From contig NZ_VTEV01000009.1 of assembly GCF_008180725.1 (NCBI RefSeq), forward strand, positions 58,377 to 122,376: DNA of 64,000 nucleotides, given 5' to 3'. A program made the translations under genes and the position numbers. Origin of the DNA: Sutcliffiella horikoshii. GTDB lineage: Bacteria > Bacillota > Bacilli > Bacillales > Bacillaceae_I. Under the pieces are notes generated by a model that was given only the letters and a program-made list of their open reading frames with translations, did not search any database and was not told the DNA's origin. Positions within the stretch are counted from its first letter, which is position 1. Every line of letters begins with the position of its first letter. This document shows positions 43,052-51,772 of this stretch, piece after piece.

Positions 43052-44977
43052 GTGAGACCTATCGTTTTTAATGATAAAAAAATTGATTCCTTTCTATTTA
43101 TGGAGCTATCGGACTTAGCGACTTCGCTTTCAAAGAAAAAGGACCTTGAAGTGGAATATGCCTTCAAGTCCTACTATGACCCATATTCGAATAAAATGTA
43201 TATCAGTTTATTTTGGGATAACCATCCTCATTTTGAAAAACTACATGGCATGAAAAGCGATGTGTATTTACGAAGTGTGGGATCTGTTGCACATACTGAC
43301 TATAAAGTGATTAAACAGCTTTTTGCTTTTATGAAAAGAACTCGCTTATCAAGCTTTAGCAGACAATTGTTTATTCTGATGGAAGACATAAGACTTGAGG
43401 AACTCTGCAAACGAGAGAGACCAGGCACCACGAAAACCTTTCTGGTGAGAAGAGTGGAATATCGTAAATATTTTAGAAGCCAACTTACGGTCAATATGGA
43501 AAGAAATATTATGACTGATGCACTTTACAATCTATTGTATCTCTTATTGACCACCGATAATCCTTTGGAGGAAGTACCTCCATTAAATGAGGAGTTAGAC
43601 CTAGCTCTCCCATTTCTTCGGGACGAAATTGCTAAATCTTATGAAGCAAAAACTACGAAAGATATTTATCGTAGTGTCCAAACCATCGTAGAAGTGGTAG
43701 AAGACCTCTTGGAAAAGGATATGCTTAATACGTATTTTTTCCTACCGGACTTTTCAGAGATGCAAGAAGAAGACGAGTCCCCGACCTTTGATGAGATGAA
43801 AAGAAAAAGCGAACTGAAAAATGACGATATAAAACAACATGATAATGAGGATGACGAAGAAGACGTTCATGAAGACAAACTACCGACTTGGCATCGTGAA
43901 TCAGAAAGCAACAATAAAAGCTTTCTCCAGTTTGATATGGAACAAGGAACGAAAACCGATCTAATGGGAGAAGGCGTTCGTGAAGGGGAAGATGGAGACC
44001 AGGCTATGGGCTTTGTCCAAGGCGAGAGTCAGCAGACGAATAAAAATGATTATTCGAAGCTAGAAGCACTAGACGTTCTGAATGATACAAAAAAAGAAGG
44101 AGGCAGCGGCGCAGAGTTTGGAAAAGAAAACAAATTCGCGTATCCGGTCTTCTTAAAACCCGAGATGATATCAGCGGAACATTTTTCAGATTATGAAGAA
44201 TATAAACTGTTTGTCTCCACCTATCAAAAGAAATTAAAACAACTGATACAGAAAACGTTGGAGCACAAAAAAATCATGCCAAGAAGTGATCTTCCATTCG
44301 GCAGATTAAGCAAAAAGCTCTTACCTTGGTTTACAGAAGAAAACCCAAAAGTTTTCTATAAAAAAGATAATCCCTCAATTGAAATTGATGCTGTTTTCTC
44401 ACTTTTGGTTGATTGCTCGGCTTCCATGTTCGATAAAATGGAACAGACTAAGTTTGGAATCACTCTTTTTCATGAAGCTTTAAAATCCGTCTTTGTCCCA
44501 CATGAAGTGGTAGGATTCTGGGAAGATACAAATGATGCAACAAAAACAAATCAACCGAACTACTTTAAAACAGTGATAGACTTCAACTCAAGTCTCAGAC
44601 CTGCATCAGGGCCAGAAATTTTACAGCTTGAACCTGAAGAAGATAACAGGGATGGTTATGCGATTAGACATATGACGAAAAGACTTGTGAATCGAAGTGA
44701 AAAACAAAAATTCCTACTCGTTTTCTCTGACGGGGAACCCGCGGCGATGGACTACGAAAAGAACGGGATAGTCGATACACATCAAGCTGTTATGGAAGCT
44801 AGGAAAAACGGACTTGAAGTCATCAACGTATTCTTGGCTAACGGAGAAATTGATGAGGGACAAGTAAAAACCATTCAAAATATGTATGGCAAGTATAGTA
44901 TTTTAGTTCCGGATATTGAAGAGTTACCAGATGTGCTCTTTCCGTTATTGAAAAAATTATTGCTAAAAAGCTTATAA
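43052..44977 (+). CDS. yojO: VWA-domain protein (YojO/NorD/CobT-like)
   Basis: 641 residues. N-terminal helical region, an acidic Glu/Asp-rich middle (about 240-290), and a C-terminal von Willebrand A domain (about 440-640) with the metal site DCSASMFDK and LLVFSDGEPAAMDYEKNG. Works with the upstream MoxR ATPase; the target complex is unknown here, and no nitric oxide reductase gene is visible. The GTG at 43052 with GAGGAG upstream is chosen over a TTG at 43034. Closed by a terminator. Confidence 0.87.
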   Translation: MRPIVFNDKKIDSFLFMELSDLATSLSKKKDLEVEYAFKSYYDPYSNKMYISLFWDNHPHFEKLHGMKSDVYLRSVGSVAHTDYKVIKQLFAFMKRTRLSSFSRQLFILMEDIRLEELCKRERPGTTKTFLVRRVEYRKYFRSQLTVNMERNIMTDALYNLLYLLLTTDNPLEEVPPLNEELDLALPFLRDEIAKSYEAKTTKDIYRSVQTIVEVVEDLLEKDMLNTYFFLPDFSEMQEEDESPTFDEMKRKSELKNDDIKQHDNEDDEEDVHEDKLPTWHRESESNNKSFLQFDMEQGTKTDLMGEGVREGEDGDQAMGFVQGESQQTNKNDYSKLEALDVLNDTKKEGGSGAEFGKENKFAYPVFLKPEMISAEHFSDYEEYKLFVSTYQKKLKQLIQKTLEHKKIMPRSDLPFGRLSKKLLPWFTEENPKVFYKKDNPSIEIDAVFSLLVDCSASMFDKMEQTKFGITLFHEALKSVFVPHEVVGFWEDTNDATKTNQPNYFKTVIDFNSSLRPASGPEILQLEPEEDNRDGYAIRHMTKRLVNRSEKQKFLLVFSDGEPAAMDYEKNGIVDTHQAVMEARKNGLEVINVFLANGEIDEGQVKTIQNMYGKYSILVPDIEELPDVLFPLLKKLLLKSL

Positions 44978-44986
44978 TCCCAGGAT

Positions 44987-45026
44987 TAAGGCTAACTCTA
45001 AGATACAGGGAGTTAGCCTTTTTTGT
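44987..45026 (+). terminator. Terminator after yojO
   Basis: Stem aaggctaactc / gagttagcctt then six T. Confidence 0.88.
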
Positions 45027-45039
45027 CGGGAGTGACATC

Positions 45040-45780
45040 ATGAATAGTAATATAAAACCAAACGCTATGTTTAAAGTAAGTGGTATTCTTTTTTTTATCT
45101 TTCTCTTGGTAACATTATTGATTCATCTTGAGCCAACTGAGTCATGGGACAGGATGGTGGGTGAAAGGCTTTATAGAATAGGTGAGAGGGATGGTTTTTT
45201 TATTTTTTTATCCTATATAGGATCAAAGCTGTTTTTCTACCCGGCACTTGTTGTTATGACCCTATTCATTCTTTGGAAAAGAAACTGGTATTTAGCTTTA
45301 TTTCTTTGGGTAAATCTTGTAGGCGTGCGAATGCTAAATACATTTTTAAAGACGATTTTTTCAAGAGACAGACCAAGCTTAGATCATGTAGTAGAAGCAG
45401 GTTTCTATAGCTTTCCAAGTGGACACTCGATGAATTCCATGGCTTTCTTCGGGGCTATTGCATTCTTGTGTTACTGGATGATTAAGAAAAACTGGATAAG
45501 GAATACTTTGATGACTGTTTGTTTCGTTTTAATAGGACTAATTGGATTTAGCAGGGTTTATTTAGGGGTGCACTACCCGCTTGATGTATTGGGTGGATTT
45601 GCAATGGGTGCTTCATGGTTATTGTTTTTAGGTGGAATTTATTTAAAAGTTGTACATAACAAAAAGACAGTGATGAAGACCTCAGTGACGAGGAAAAAGG
45701 ATGAGAGAAGTCCTCATCGCTGTGATGAAGACCTTTGTGACGAGGAAAAAGACGGAGAGAAGTCCTCATCGCCGTTATGA
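45040..45780 (+). CDS. PAP2 family phosphatase with repeat-derived C-terminus
   Basis: Membrane lipid phosphatase of 246 residues with about six membrane segments. The three-part PAP2 signature is intact: KTIFSRDRPS (about 105-114), the SFPSGHSMNS segment (about 127-136) and SRVYLGVHYPLDVLGG with the catalytic His. From about residue 211 (KKTVMKTSVTRKKDERSPHRCDE) to the stop, the protein is encoded by the first two units of the 52-bp array, giving a charged tail of about 36 residues not expected in the family. The original end of the gene was probably overwritten by the array. Confidence 0.88.
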   Translation: MNSNIKPNAMFKVSGILFFIFLLVTLLIHLEPTESWDRMVGERLYRIGERDGFFIFLSYIGSKLFFYPALVVMTLFILWKRNWYLALFLWVNLVGVRMLNTFLKTIFSRDRPSLDHVVEAGFYSFPSGHSMNSMAFFGAIAFLCYWMIKKNWIRNTLMTVCFVLIGLIGFSRVYLGVHYPLDVLGGFAMGASWLLFLGGIYLKVVHNKKTVMKTSVTRKKDERSPHRCDEDLCDEEKDGEKSSSPL

Positions 45781-46088
45781 AGACCTTGGTGACGAGGAAA
45801 AGGGCAGAGAGAAGTCCTCATCACCGTTATGAAGACCTCAGTGACGAGGAAACAAGAGGAGAGAAGTCCTCATCGCCGTTATGAAGACCTCAGTGACGAG
45901 GAAACAAGAGGAGAGAAGTCCTCATCGCCGTTATGAAGACTTCAGTGACGAGGGAAAAGGAGGAAGGAAGTCCTCATCACCGTTATGAAGACCTCATTGA
46001 CGAGGAAACAAGAAGAGAGAAGTCCTCATCACCGTTATGAAGACCTCATTGATGAGAAAACAAGAGGAGAGAAGTCCTCATCGCCAGT
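45672..46088 (+). repeat. 52-bp tandem repeat array, locus 4 (8 units)
   Basis: Eight units at 52-base steps from 45672 (tgaagacctcagtgacgagg ... gagaagtcctcatcgccgtt). The right arm here is gaagtcctcat, which pairs with atgaagaccttc-like left arms less well than at locus 3. The first two units are translated as the 3' end of the PAP2 gene. The rest fills the space up to the MFS gene. Confidence 0.96.
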
Positions 46089-46225
46089 TAAAGGCCTTAC
46101 CTTAATCCCGGGGGTAACTGCTTTTGTGCTGAATGTAAGCTTACTAACAGAAATTTCGAGTAGCGAATTAATTCATTCCGTGGTATAGTTTTCTTACAAC
46201 AACACAACCGATCGGAGAAACTATA

Positions 46226-47431
46226 ATGTGGAAAAACCGGAATGTATGGATTATTTTAATAGGTGAATTTATCGCGGGTCTAGGCTTATGGACTGGTATT
46301 ATAGGAAACTTGGAGTTTATGCAGGCATTGGTTCCTTCAGACTTTGCCAAGTCTCTTATTCTGTTTGCAGGGTTACTTGCAGGGGTGATGGTAGGACCAT
46401 TAGCCGGTAAAATTATTGATTCAACAAGTAAAAAGCGAGTAATGCTAATTTCAGGATTTGGACGGATGATCAGCGTAGTATTTATGTTTCTAGCAATTGA
46501 ATATCAATCTATTCTTTTCATGATCATTTTCATGATTGCCATTCAGCTGTCAGCTGCATTTTATTTTCCGGCGTTGCAATCATCTATACCTCTGATTGTG
46601 AAAGACAAAGACTTATTAGAAATGAACGGGGTACACATGAATGTATCCACTGTTTCTAGAATTGCAGGGACAGCCCTTGCAGGTGCGATGCTAGTCATTA
46701 TGAGCTTATCTTCCTTGTATATGGCTTCTATGGTTGCTTATGGAATACTATTCTTACTTACCTTTTTACTAAACTTTGAAGAACCAAACCAAAACGATGC
46801 ACTAGAAGGCAAGAACAAAAAATCGGGAGACTTCAAAGAGGTCCTGCCGGTTTTAAAGGAAACACCGATAGCTCTTACCGTATTAATTCTAACGTTTATC
46901 CCATTTTTATTCATTGGCGGTTTCAACCTGATGGTCATCAACATCAGTGAAATTCAAGATGATCAAACAATTAAAAGCTGGATTTACACGATTGAAGGTG
47001 TCTGCTTTATGATCGGAGCATTTGCCGTAAAACGTATATCCAATGATAACAATATGGTACCGTTAATGTTTTTCTTTGTTACACTCATCGCAATTTCTCA
47101 CCTGAGTTTGTTTTTTGCAGACATTAAATGGATGACACTATTTTCTTTTGGGTTATTTGGCTTGGCGGTTGGATGTTTCTTCCCAATTGCAGCAACCATC
47201 TTTCAAACAAAAATACCGAAAGAGTACCATGGACGCTTTTTCTCATTCCGGAATATGTTGGATCGCGTGTTGTTCCAGGTAGTTCTTCTTGGAACAGGGC
47301 TTTTCCTCGATACTATTGGACTTCAAATGATGGCTATTGTTTTTGGGATGTTATCTTTAACATTGATTTTAATATATGGTTTAAGATTATTTCGTCAACC
47401 AGTTGCAGTTGCCGAACAAAAAACACCTTAA
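46226..47431 (+). CDS. MFS transporter
   Basis: 401 residues with about eleven to twelve membrane segments in the pattern of the major facilitator superfamily, macrolide-efflux-like branch: IILIGEFIAGLGLWTGIIGNLEFM at the start, LLAGVMVGPLAGKIIDSTSKKRVMLISG containing the loop 2-3 motif, and FPIAATIFQTKIPKEYHGRFFSFRNMLDRV in the second half. Substrate not readable. No strong ribosome site is seen before the ATG (gaaactata); GGAG is about 11 bases upstream. Ends in a terminator. Confidence 0.87.
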   Translation: MWKNRNVWIILIGEFIAGLGLWTGIIGNLEFMQALVPSDFAKSLILFAGLLAGVMVGPLAGKIIDSTSKKRVMLISGFGRMISVVFMFLAIEYQSILFMIIFMIAIQLSAAFYFPALQSSIPLIVKDKDLLEMNGVHMNVSTVSRIAGTALAGAMLVIMSLSSLYMASMVAYGILFLLTFLLNFEEPNQNDALEGKNKKSGDFKEVLPVLKETPIALTVLILTFIPFLFIGGFNLMVINISEIQDDQTIKSWIYTIEGVCFMIGAFAVKRISNDNNMVPLMFFFVTLIAISHLSLFFADIKWMTLFSFGLFGLAVGCFFPIAATIFQTKIPKEYHGRFFSFRNMLDRVLFQVVLLGTGLFLDTIGLQMMAIVFGMLSLTLILIYGLRLFRQPVAVAEQKTP

Positions 47432-47446
47432 CGGGTGTTTTTTTGT
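47416..47446 (+). terminator. Terminator after the MFS gene
   Basis: Stem aaaaaacacc / gggtgttttttt; the stop codon is in the loop. Confidence 0.8.
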
Positions 47447-47524
47447 GTTCAATAAAGGGAATGTCCCATAAAGAGTGAATATATTAAAGAGAATGTCCTG
47501 AAAACTTTGAATGGAGGGAACATA

Positions 47525-48940
47525 ATGGAAAAATATTCGATGTACATAAACGGGGAATGGGTGAATACCGAGGAAGTTATTGAGGTGACCAACCCAGCAA
47601 CAGGAGAAGTGATTGGTACGGTACCTAGCATCTCAGAGGACCAACTGGAAAATGTGGTTCAACATGCAGAAGAAGCCTTTCAAACTTGGAGGAACTATAC
47701 GGCATATGAACGTGCAGATATTTTAAATAAATGGTTCCTTTTATTAGAGGAAAATAAAAAGCATATTGCAGAAACCCTTACAAAGGAGCAAGGCAAACCG
47801 TTCCGCGAAGCATTGGGAGAGGTTGGGTATGCGAATAGTTTTGTAGATTGGTACAAAGAGGAAGGTAAAAGAATATACGGAGAAACTATTCCATCTTCTT
47901 CAAAGGACAAAAGAGTCCTAATTCAAAAACAGCCGGTTGGCGTTGTTGCCGCAATCACGCCGTGGAATTTCCCAGCCGCTATGATTACTAGGAAAGTTGC
48001 TCCTGCTCTAGCTGCGGGATGTACGGTGATCGTGAAGCCAGCTGGACAGACTCCACTAACTGCTTTGCTTTTGGCAAAATATGCAGATGAAGCAGGGGTC
48101 CCAAAAGGAGTTCTGCAAGTCATCACGGGTAAGTCTTCTGTCATTGGTGAGTCTTTAATGAAACATAAAGATGTGAAAAAGCTTACTTTCACAGGCTCTA
48201 CGGAGATTGGTAAGAAATTAATGGAACAAGCATCTCACACAGTCAAGAAATTATCATTGGAGCTTGGCGGACATGCCCCGTTTATCATATTTGATGATGC
48301 CGATCTTGAGAAGGCAGCAAAAGGACTTGTTCAGTCAAAATTCAGAAATGCCGGTCAGACATGTATTTGTGCCAATAGAATATATGTGCAGGAGAGTGTA
48401 GCGGAAGAATTCACGTCACTTTTTGTCAAAGAGGTTTCTAAACTAAAAGTAGGAAACGGGATGGAACGCGGAGTGGACCTTGGACCACTGATTGATGAAG
48501 ATGCATTAGAAAAAGTGAAAGAGCACTTAAGTGATGCCAAAGAAAAAGGGGCAGACGTTGCTTTTGGTGGCGAAGTGAAAGAAAAAACGTTCATGGAACC
48601 GACAGTCATTACTGGCGTAACAGACGAAATGCTTTGCATGAACGAAGAAACATTTGGTCCTCTTGCTCCAATTACCACATTTAAAGAGGAAGAAGAGGCA
48701 ATCAAGAGAGCTAACAATTCTCCTTATGGATTGGCAGCGTATGTATTCACCGAGAAAATGTCCAGGATTTATCGAGTTACAGAGGGGCTTGATTATGGCA
48801 TTATTGGTGTGAATGATGGGGCACCATCTGTGGCACAGGCTCCATTTGGCGGATTGAAAGAAAGTGGTATCGGCAGAGAAGGCGGACATCACGGGATGGA
48901 AGAATATTTAGAAGTGAAATATGTTTCCATAGGAATTTAA
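47525..48940 (+). CDS. gabD: Aldehyde dehydrogenase, succinate-semialdehyde type (GabD-like)
   Basis: 471 residues. Catalytic Cys280 (AGQTCICANR) and base Glu246 (LSLELGGHAP). The GQTCICANR context, GSTEIGKKLMEQ and GIGREGGHHGMEEYLEVKYVSIG are typical of succinate-semialdehyde dehydrogenases rather than of betaine- or phenylacetaldehyde enzymes. No gabT is adjacent. GGAGGG about nine bases before the ATG at 47525 gives the start; a TTG 18 bases earlier is rejected. Flanked by terminators, so monocistronic. Confidence 0.85.
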   Translation: MEKYSMYINGEWVNTEEVIEVTNPATGEVIGTVPSISEDQLENVVQHAEEAFQTWRNYTAYERADILNKWFLLLEENKKHIAETLTKEQGKPFREALGEVGYANSFVDWYKEEGKRIYGETIPSSSKDKRVLIQKQPVGVVAAITPWNFPAAMITRKVAPALAAGCTVIVKPAGQTPLTALLLAKYADEAGVPKGVLQVITGKSSVIGESLMKHKDVKKLTFTGSTEIGKKLMEQASHTVKKLSLELGGHAPFIIFDDADLEKAAKGLVQSKFRNAGQTCICANRIYVQESVAEEFTSLFVKEVSKLKVGNGMERGVDLGPLIDEDALEKVKEHLSDAKEKGADVAFGGEVKEKTFMEPTVITGVTDEMLCMNEETFGPLAPITTFKEEEEAIKRANNSPYGLAAYVFTEKMSRIYRVTEGLDYGIIGVNDGAPSVAQAPFGGLKESGIGREGGHHGMEEYLEVKYVSIGI

Positions 48941-48948
48941 TAAACTTT

Positions 48949-48985
48949 AAAGCCCTTGATATCAACATAATCAAGGGCTATTTTC
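48949..48985 (+). terminator. Terminator after gabD
   Basis: Stem agcccttga / tcaagggct (48951-48959 with 48971-48979) followed by ATTTTC. Confidence 0.75.
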
Positions 48986-49135
48986 ATTTATTCTATTGGC
49001 TGATATATAAAATATTTCGTATTCCGACTTCTATCCCTTATAATAAAACTATAATTAATTGAAACCTTTCCGTTGTTAAAAACGTAAGAAAGATATAGTT
49101 TATTTTAAGCCTTTTAAAAGGTGAGGAGTGAAGTT

Positions 49136-49774
49136 ATGAAACGGTTTTTACTGCACAGTTTTATTATCATACTATCGTTTAATTTAGCTGCCATCGGTTT
49201 TTTAATAGTATTTCTTCTAACTGGTAATCAAATTCAACTCGGTATCCTTGGCGCTTTTGGCGGCTTTCTCGGAAGCTACTGGGCTTTGAAGAGAAAACTG
49301 CTTCCTAATAATGACTTGGAAAAGATTGAACGTAAAGAGAAAAAATATGTTATTGCTCAATTAAAAGAAGCTAAAGAAAAGGCAAAGAAAATTAATAGTT
49401 CAAGATTTAAAGTACGCTCAATTTTTGTTTATCAAACGATAACAAAATTATCTAAGATTTCAACAAAGATCATTAAAATGGTGGAAAAGGAGCCGGTACG
49501 GTACCGTACAGCACAAAACTTCTTTCACCATCACCTGGATTCATCTGCTATCATCACTGAAAAATATGTTCATCTACTAAATCAACCAGTGCGGACTCAT
49601 GAAGTTTCTCTAGCTCTTAGAGAAACGGAAGGTGCTTTAAAACAATTAGAACGCAGCATGGAAAAAGAGATGATGGCAGTACTGTCAGGGGATATGAATA
49701 ATCTTACGACAGAAATCAAACTTATGAATTATCAACAGATTGATACAGATAAGAGAATAATTGAGAAGAAGTAG
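49136..49774 (+). CDS. xpaC: XpaC family protein
   Basis: 212 residues. Two hydrophobic segments at the N-terminus (about 5-28 and 33-50) followed by a long charged coiled-coil-like helix region (KIERKEKKYVIAQLKEAKEKAKK) and a helical C-terminus. XpaC was named for 5-bromo-4-chloroindolyl phosphate hydrolysis in B. subtilis, but a direct enzyme role is not established. It precedes a telA/yaaN gene exactly as in B. subtilis. ATG at 49136 with GGTGAGGAG upstream. Confidence 0.87.
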   Translation: MKRFLLHSFIIILSFNLAAIGFLIVFLLTGNQIQLGILGAFGGFLGSYWALKRKLLPNNDLEKIERKEKKYVIAQLKEAKEKAKKINSSRFKVRSIFVYQTITKLSKISTKIIKMVEKEPVRYRTAQNFFHHHLDSSAIITEKYVHLLNQPVRTHEVSLALRETEGALKQLERSMEKEMMAVLSGDMNNLTTEIKLMNYQQIDTDKRIIEKK

Positions 49775-49792
49775 CTTATGGGGTGAGTGACA

Positions 49793-50995
49793 ATGAAAAA
49801 CAATGACCAGGTAAAAAATCAAGTAAAAGAAGATACACTGAATGACTTATTAAACAATCCATTCGCGACACCTAAAATGGAAAACGAAATGATGACGCAA
49901 GATCTAAATGAGGTTCAATCAGAACCTAAAAGAGAAAAGGTAATGGATACACTTTCTGAAGAGTACAAAGCGAAAGCAATCGATATTGCAAAACAAATTG
50001 ATCCGAATGATCAACAGGCCATATCTTCCTACGGTGTTACGGCTCAAAATGAACTGTCTACTTTTTCCAACTCGATATTGTCCCATGTTCAGGCAAAGGA
50101 CGCAGGCCCGGTAGGAGAAGTCGTTTCTGAATTAATGAAAAAAATCAAAGAAGTGAAACCTGGAGAACTTGAATCTCAGAAAAAAGGATTCTTTGGAAAA
50201 CTTTTTGGAGGTGTCAATAATTCAGTACAACAACTTTTTGCGAAATACCGCAAAATTGGTTTTGAAATCGATAAAATTTCTGATCAACTGGAAAGCTTTA
50301 AAAAGGTGCTGCAGCGTGACAATATTATGCTTGAATCTTTATACGACAAAAACAAAGATTACTTCCAGGCATTAAATATTTATATCGCAGCAGCGGAACA
50401 TAAATTTGATGAAATTCAAGCAACCATTATTCCGAAGCTAGAACAAAAAGCAAGGCAAACGAACAATCAAATGGATGTACAGGCCGTTAGTGATATGATG
50501 CAATTTGCAGACCGCCTTCAAAAGCGCACACACGACCTAAAAATTAGCCGTCAAATCACCTTGCAAATGGCACCGCAAATCAGGATGATCCAACATACAA
50601 ATCAGACACTGGTGGAGAGAATTCAATCTTCCATCCTTACAGCCATACCACTATGGAAAAACCAACTGGTTATTGCGGTATCCTTATATAATCAACAAAA
50701 GGCGGTAGATACACAGAAAAATGTTTCTGAGACTACCAATGAACTATTATTGCGAAATTCCGAAATGCTTAAACAAAACACAATTTCTGCAGCACGTGAA
50801 AACGAACGAGGTCTTGTTGACATAGAAACGCTGAAGAAAACGCAAGAAAACCTAATCGAAACACTTGAAGAAACCTTACAGATCCAACAAGAAGGCCGAG
50901 AAAAACGCCATCAAGTAGAACTAGAACTCGTCCAAATGGAAAACGACCTCAAAAACAAACTACTAGAAGTCCGTTCGAAAGCGAAACGGGACTGA
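49793..50995 (+). CDS. yaaN: Toxic anion resistance protein TelA family (YaaN)
   Basis: 400-residue soluble, largely coiled-coil protein of the TelA/KlaA family. Signatures: the IDPNDQQAISSYGVTAQNELSTFSNSIL region after an N-terminal acidic leader, KKGFFGKLFGG at about 129-139, and QLFAKYRKIGFEIDKISDQLESFKKVLQRD. Named for tellurite resistance on plasmids; in Bacillus it is a partner of XpaC with no certain biochemical role, possibly in envelope stress. GGGGTGA six bases before the ATG at 49793. Ends in a strong terminator. Confidence 0.9.
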   Translation: MKNNDQVKNQVKEDTLNDLLNNPFATPKMENEMMTQDLNEVQSEPKREKVMDTLSEEYKAKAIDIAKQIDPNDQQAISSYGVTAQNELSTFSNSILSHVQAKDAGPVGEVVSELMKKIKEVKPGELESQKKGFFGKLFGGVNNSVQQLFAKYRKIGFEIDKISDQLESFKKVLQRDNIMLESLYDKNKDYFQALNIYIAAAEHKFDEIQATIIPKLEQKARQTNNQMDVQAVSDMMQFADRLQKRTHDLKISRQITLQMAPQIRMIQHTNQTLVERIQSSILTAIPLWKNQLVIAVSLYNQQKAVDTQKNVSETTNELLLRNSEMLKQNTISAARENERGLVDIETLKKTQENLIETLEETLQIQQEGREKRHQVELELVQMENDLKNKLLEVRSKAKRD

Positions 50996-51001
50996 TATAT
51001 C

Positions 51002-51046
51002 AAAAAACAGGTCTGGTCCTATGAAGGATTAGACCTGTTTTTTTAT
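51002..51046 (+). terminator. Terminator after yaaN
   Basis: Stem aaaaaacaggtct / agacctgtttttttt. Confidence 0.88.
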
Positions 51047-51253
51047 AGATGCCATACCTTAGCCTCTTGATTTCATTAGTTTTTACACCGGCTAAAATAA
51101 AATGGCTTATTCAACAAACGGGCCATTATATGGAATACTCGAATTCGAGATAATAGAATGAAATTAAGTGCTTCAAAACCAATTGACCATTTGAACAAGG
51201 ATTTGCTTCCTGAGTTGACGAATTAATATTAGAAAGTAAAGAAGGATTATCAT

Positions 51254-51358
51254 ATGTTACAAACAACATTAATTGCTTTTTCAGCAGGTATTATAATCGG
51301 TTTAATTGCACACTTGATTAGACAAAGAAAAAGTTTAATAAGTCCAAGAAAAGATTAA
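51254..51358 (+). CDS. Small membrane protein, 34 residues
   Basis: ATG preceded by AAGAAGGA about eight bases upstream. The product MLQTTLIAFSAGIIIGLIAH is one hydrophobic helix followed by a basic tail (LIRQRKSLISPRKD), a positive-inside single-span protein. It is too short for usual gene calling and no homologue comes to mind. Lies alone between yaaN and the toxin gene; expression is unproven. Confidence 0.45.
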   Translation: MLQTTLIAFSAGIIIGLIAHLIRQRKSLISPRKD

Positions 51359-51772
51359 ACCTCCTAGAAGCATTTAGTTAGAATTTTTAGTGGATAATCT
51401 AATCATGTCTTGGAGGTAATTCTTTCTACCCATTACTTGTTTAAACCCAAGTGATATTAGCGAATTGCTTGGTATATCTATTATGGCTGGTATGAATGTA
51501 GAAAATGATTTGTTATATCTAGAATTAAATACTGAAATAACCAAGACAGATGAGCTGAACAAATTAAATGACCGATTAGGTCAATAATTCTCAGCTCTTT
51601 TCTTTTTCTTGCCTATTCAAAAATAAATCTTTACATAAATGAAAGAAATTGCTAAGTTCAAATTAATAGCTTGTGGAAATATTAAGCTATTACATTACTG
51701 GGATGGGGATGATGAAAAAAATAGTGTAGGTTAATGGTTAAAGATGCTTAAAACTTTTAAAAAAGAGGAGAA
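51359..51772. other. Gene-poor stretch before the RHS gene
   Basis: Contains a start-less frame (about 51434-51587 on the plus strand) reading NPSDISELLGISIMAGMNVE then NDLLYLELNTEITKTDELNK, with no ATG and a stop just upstream; it looks like a gene remnant. No clear promoter for the RHS gene could be fixed. Confidence 0.4.

Noticed and set aside
51374..51562. Minus-strand 62-residue frame
   Set aside because: No ribosome site or recognisable sequence; the opposite strand reads more like a protein remnant.
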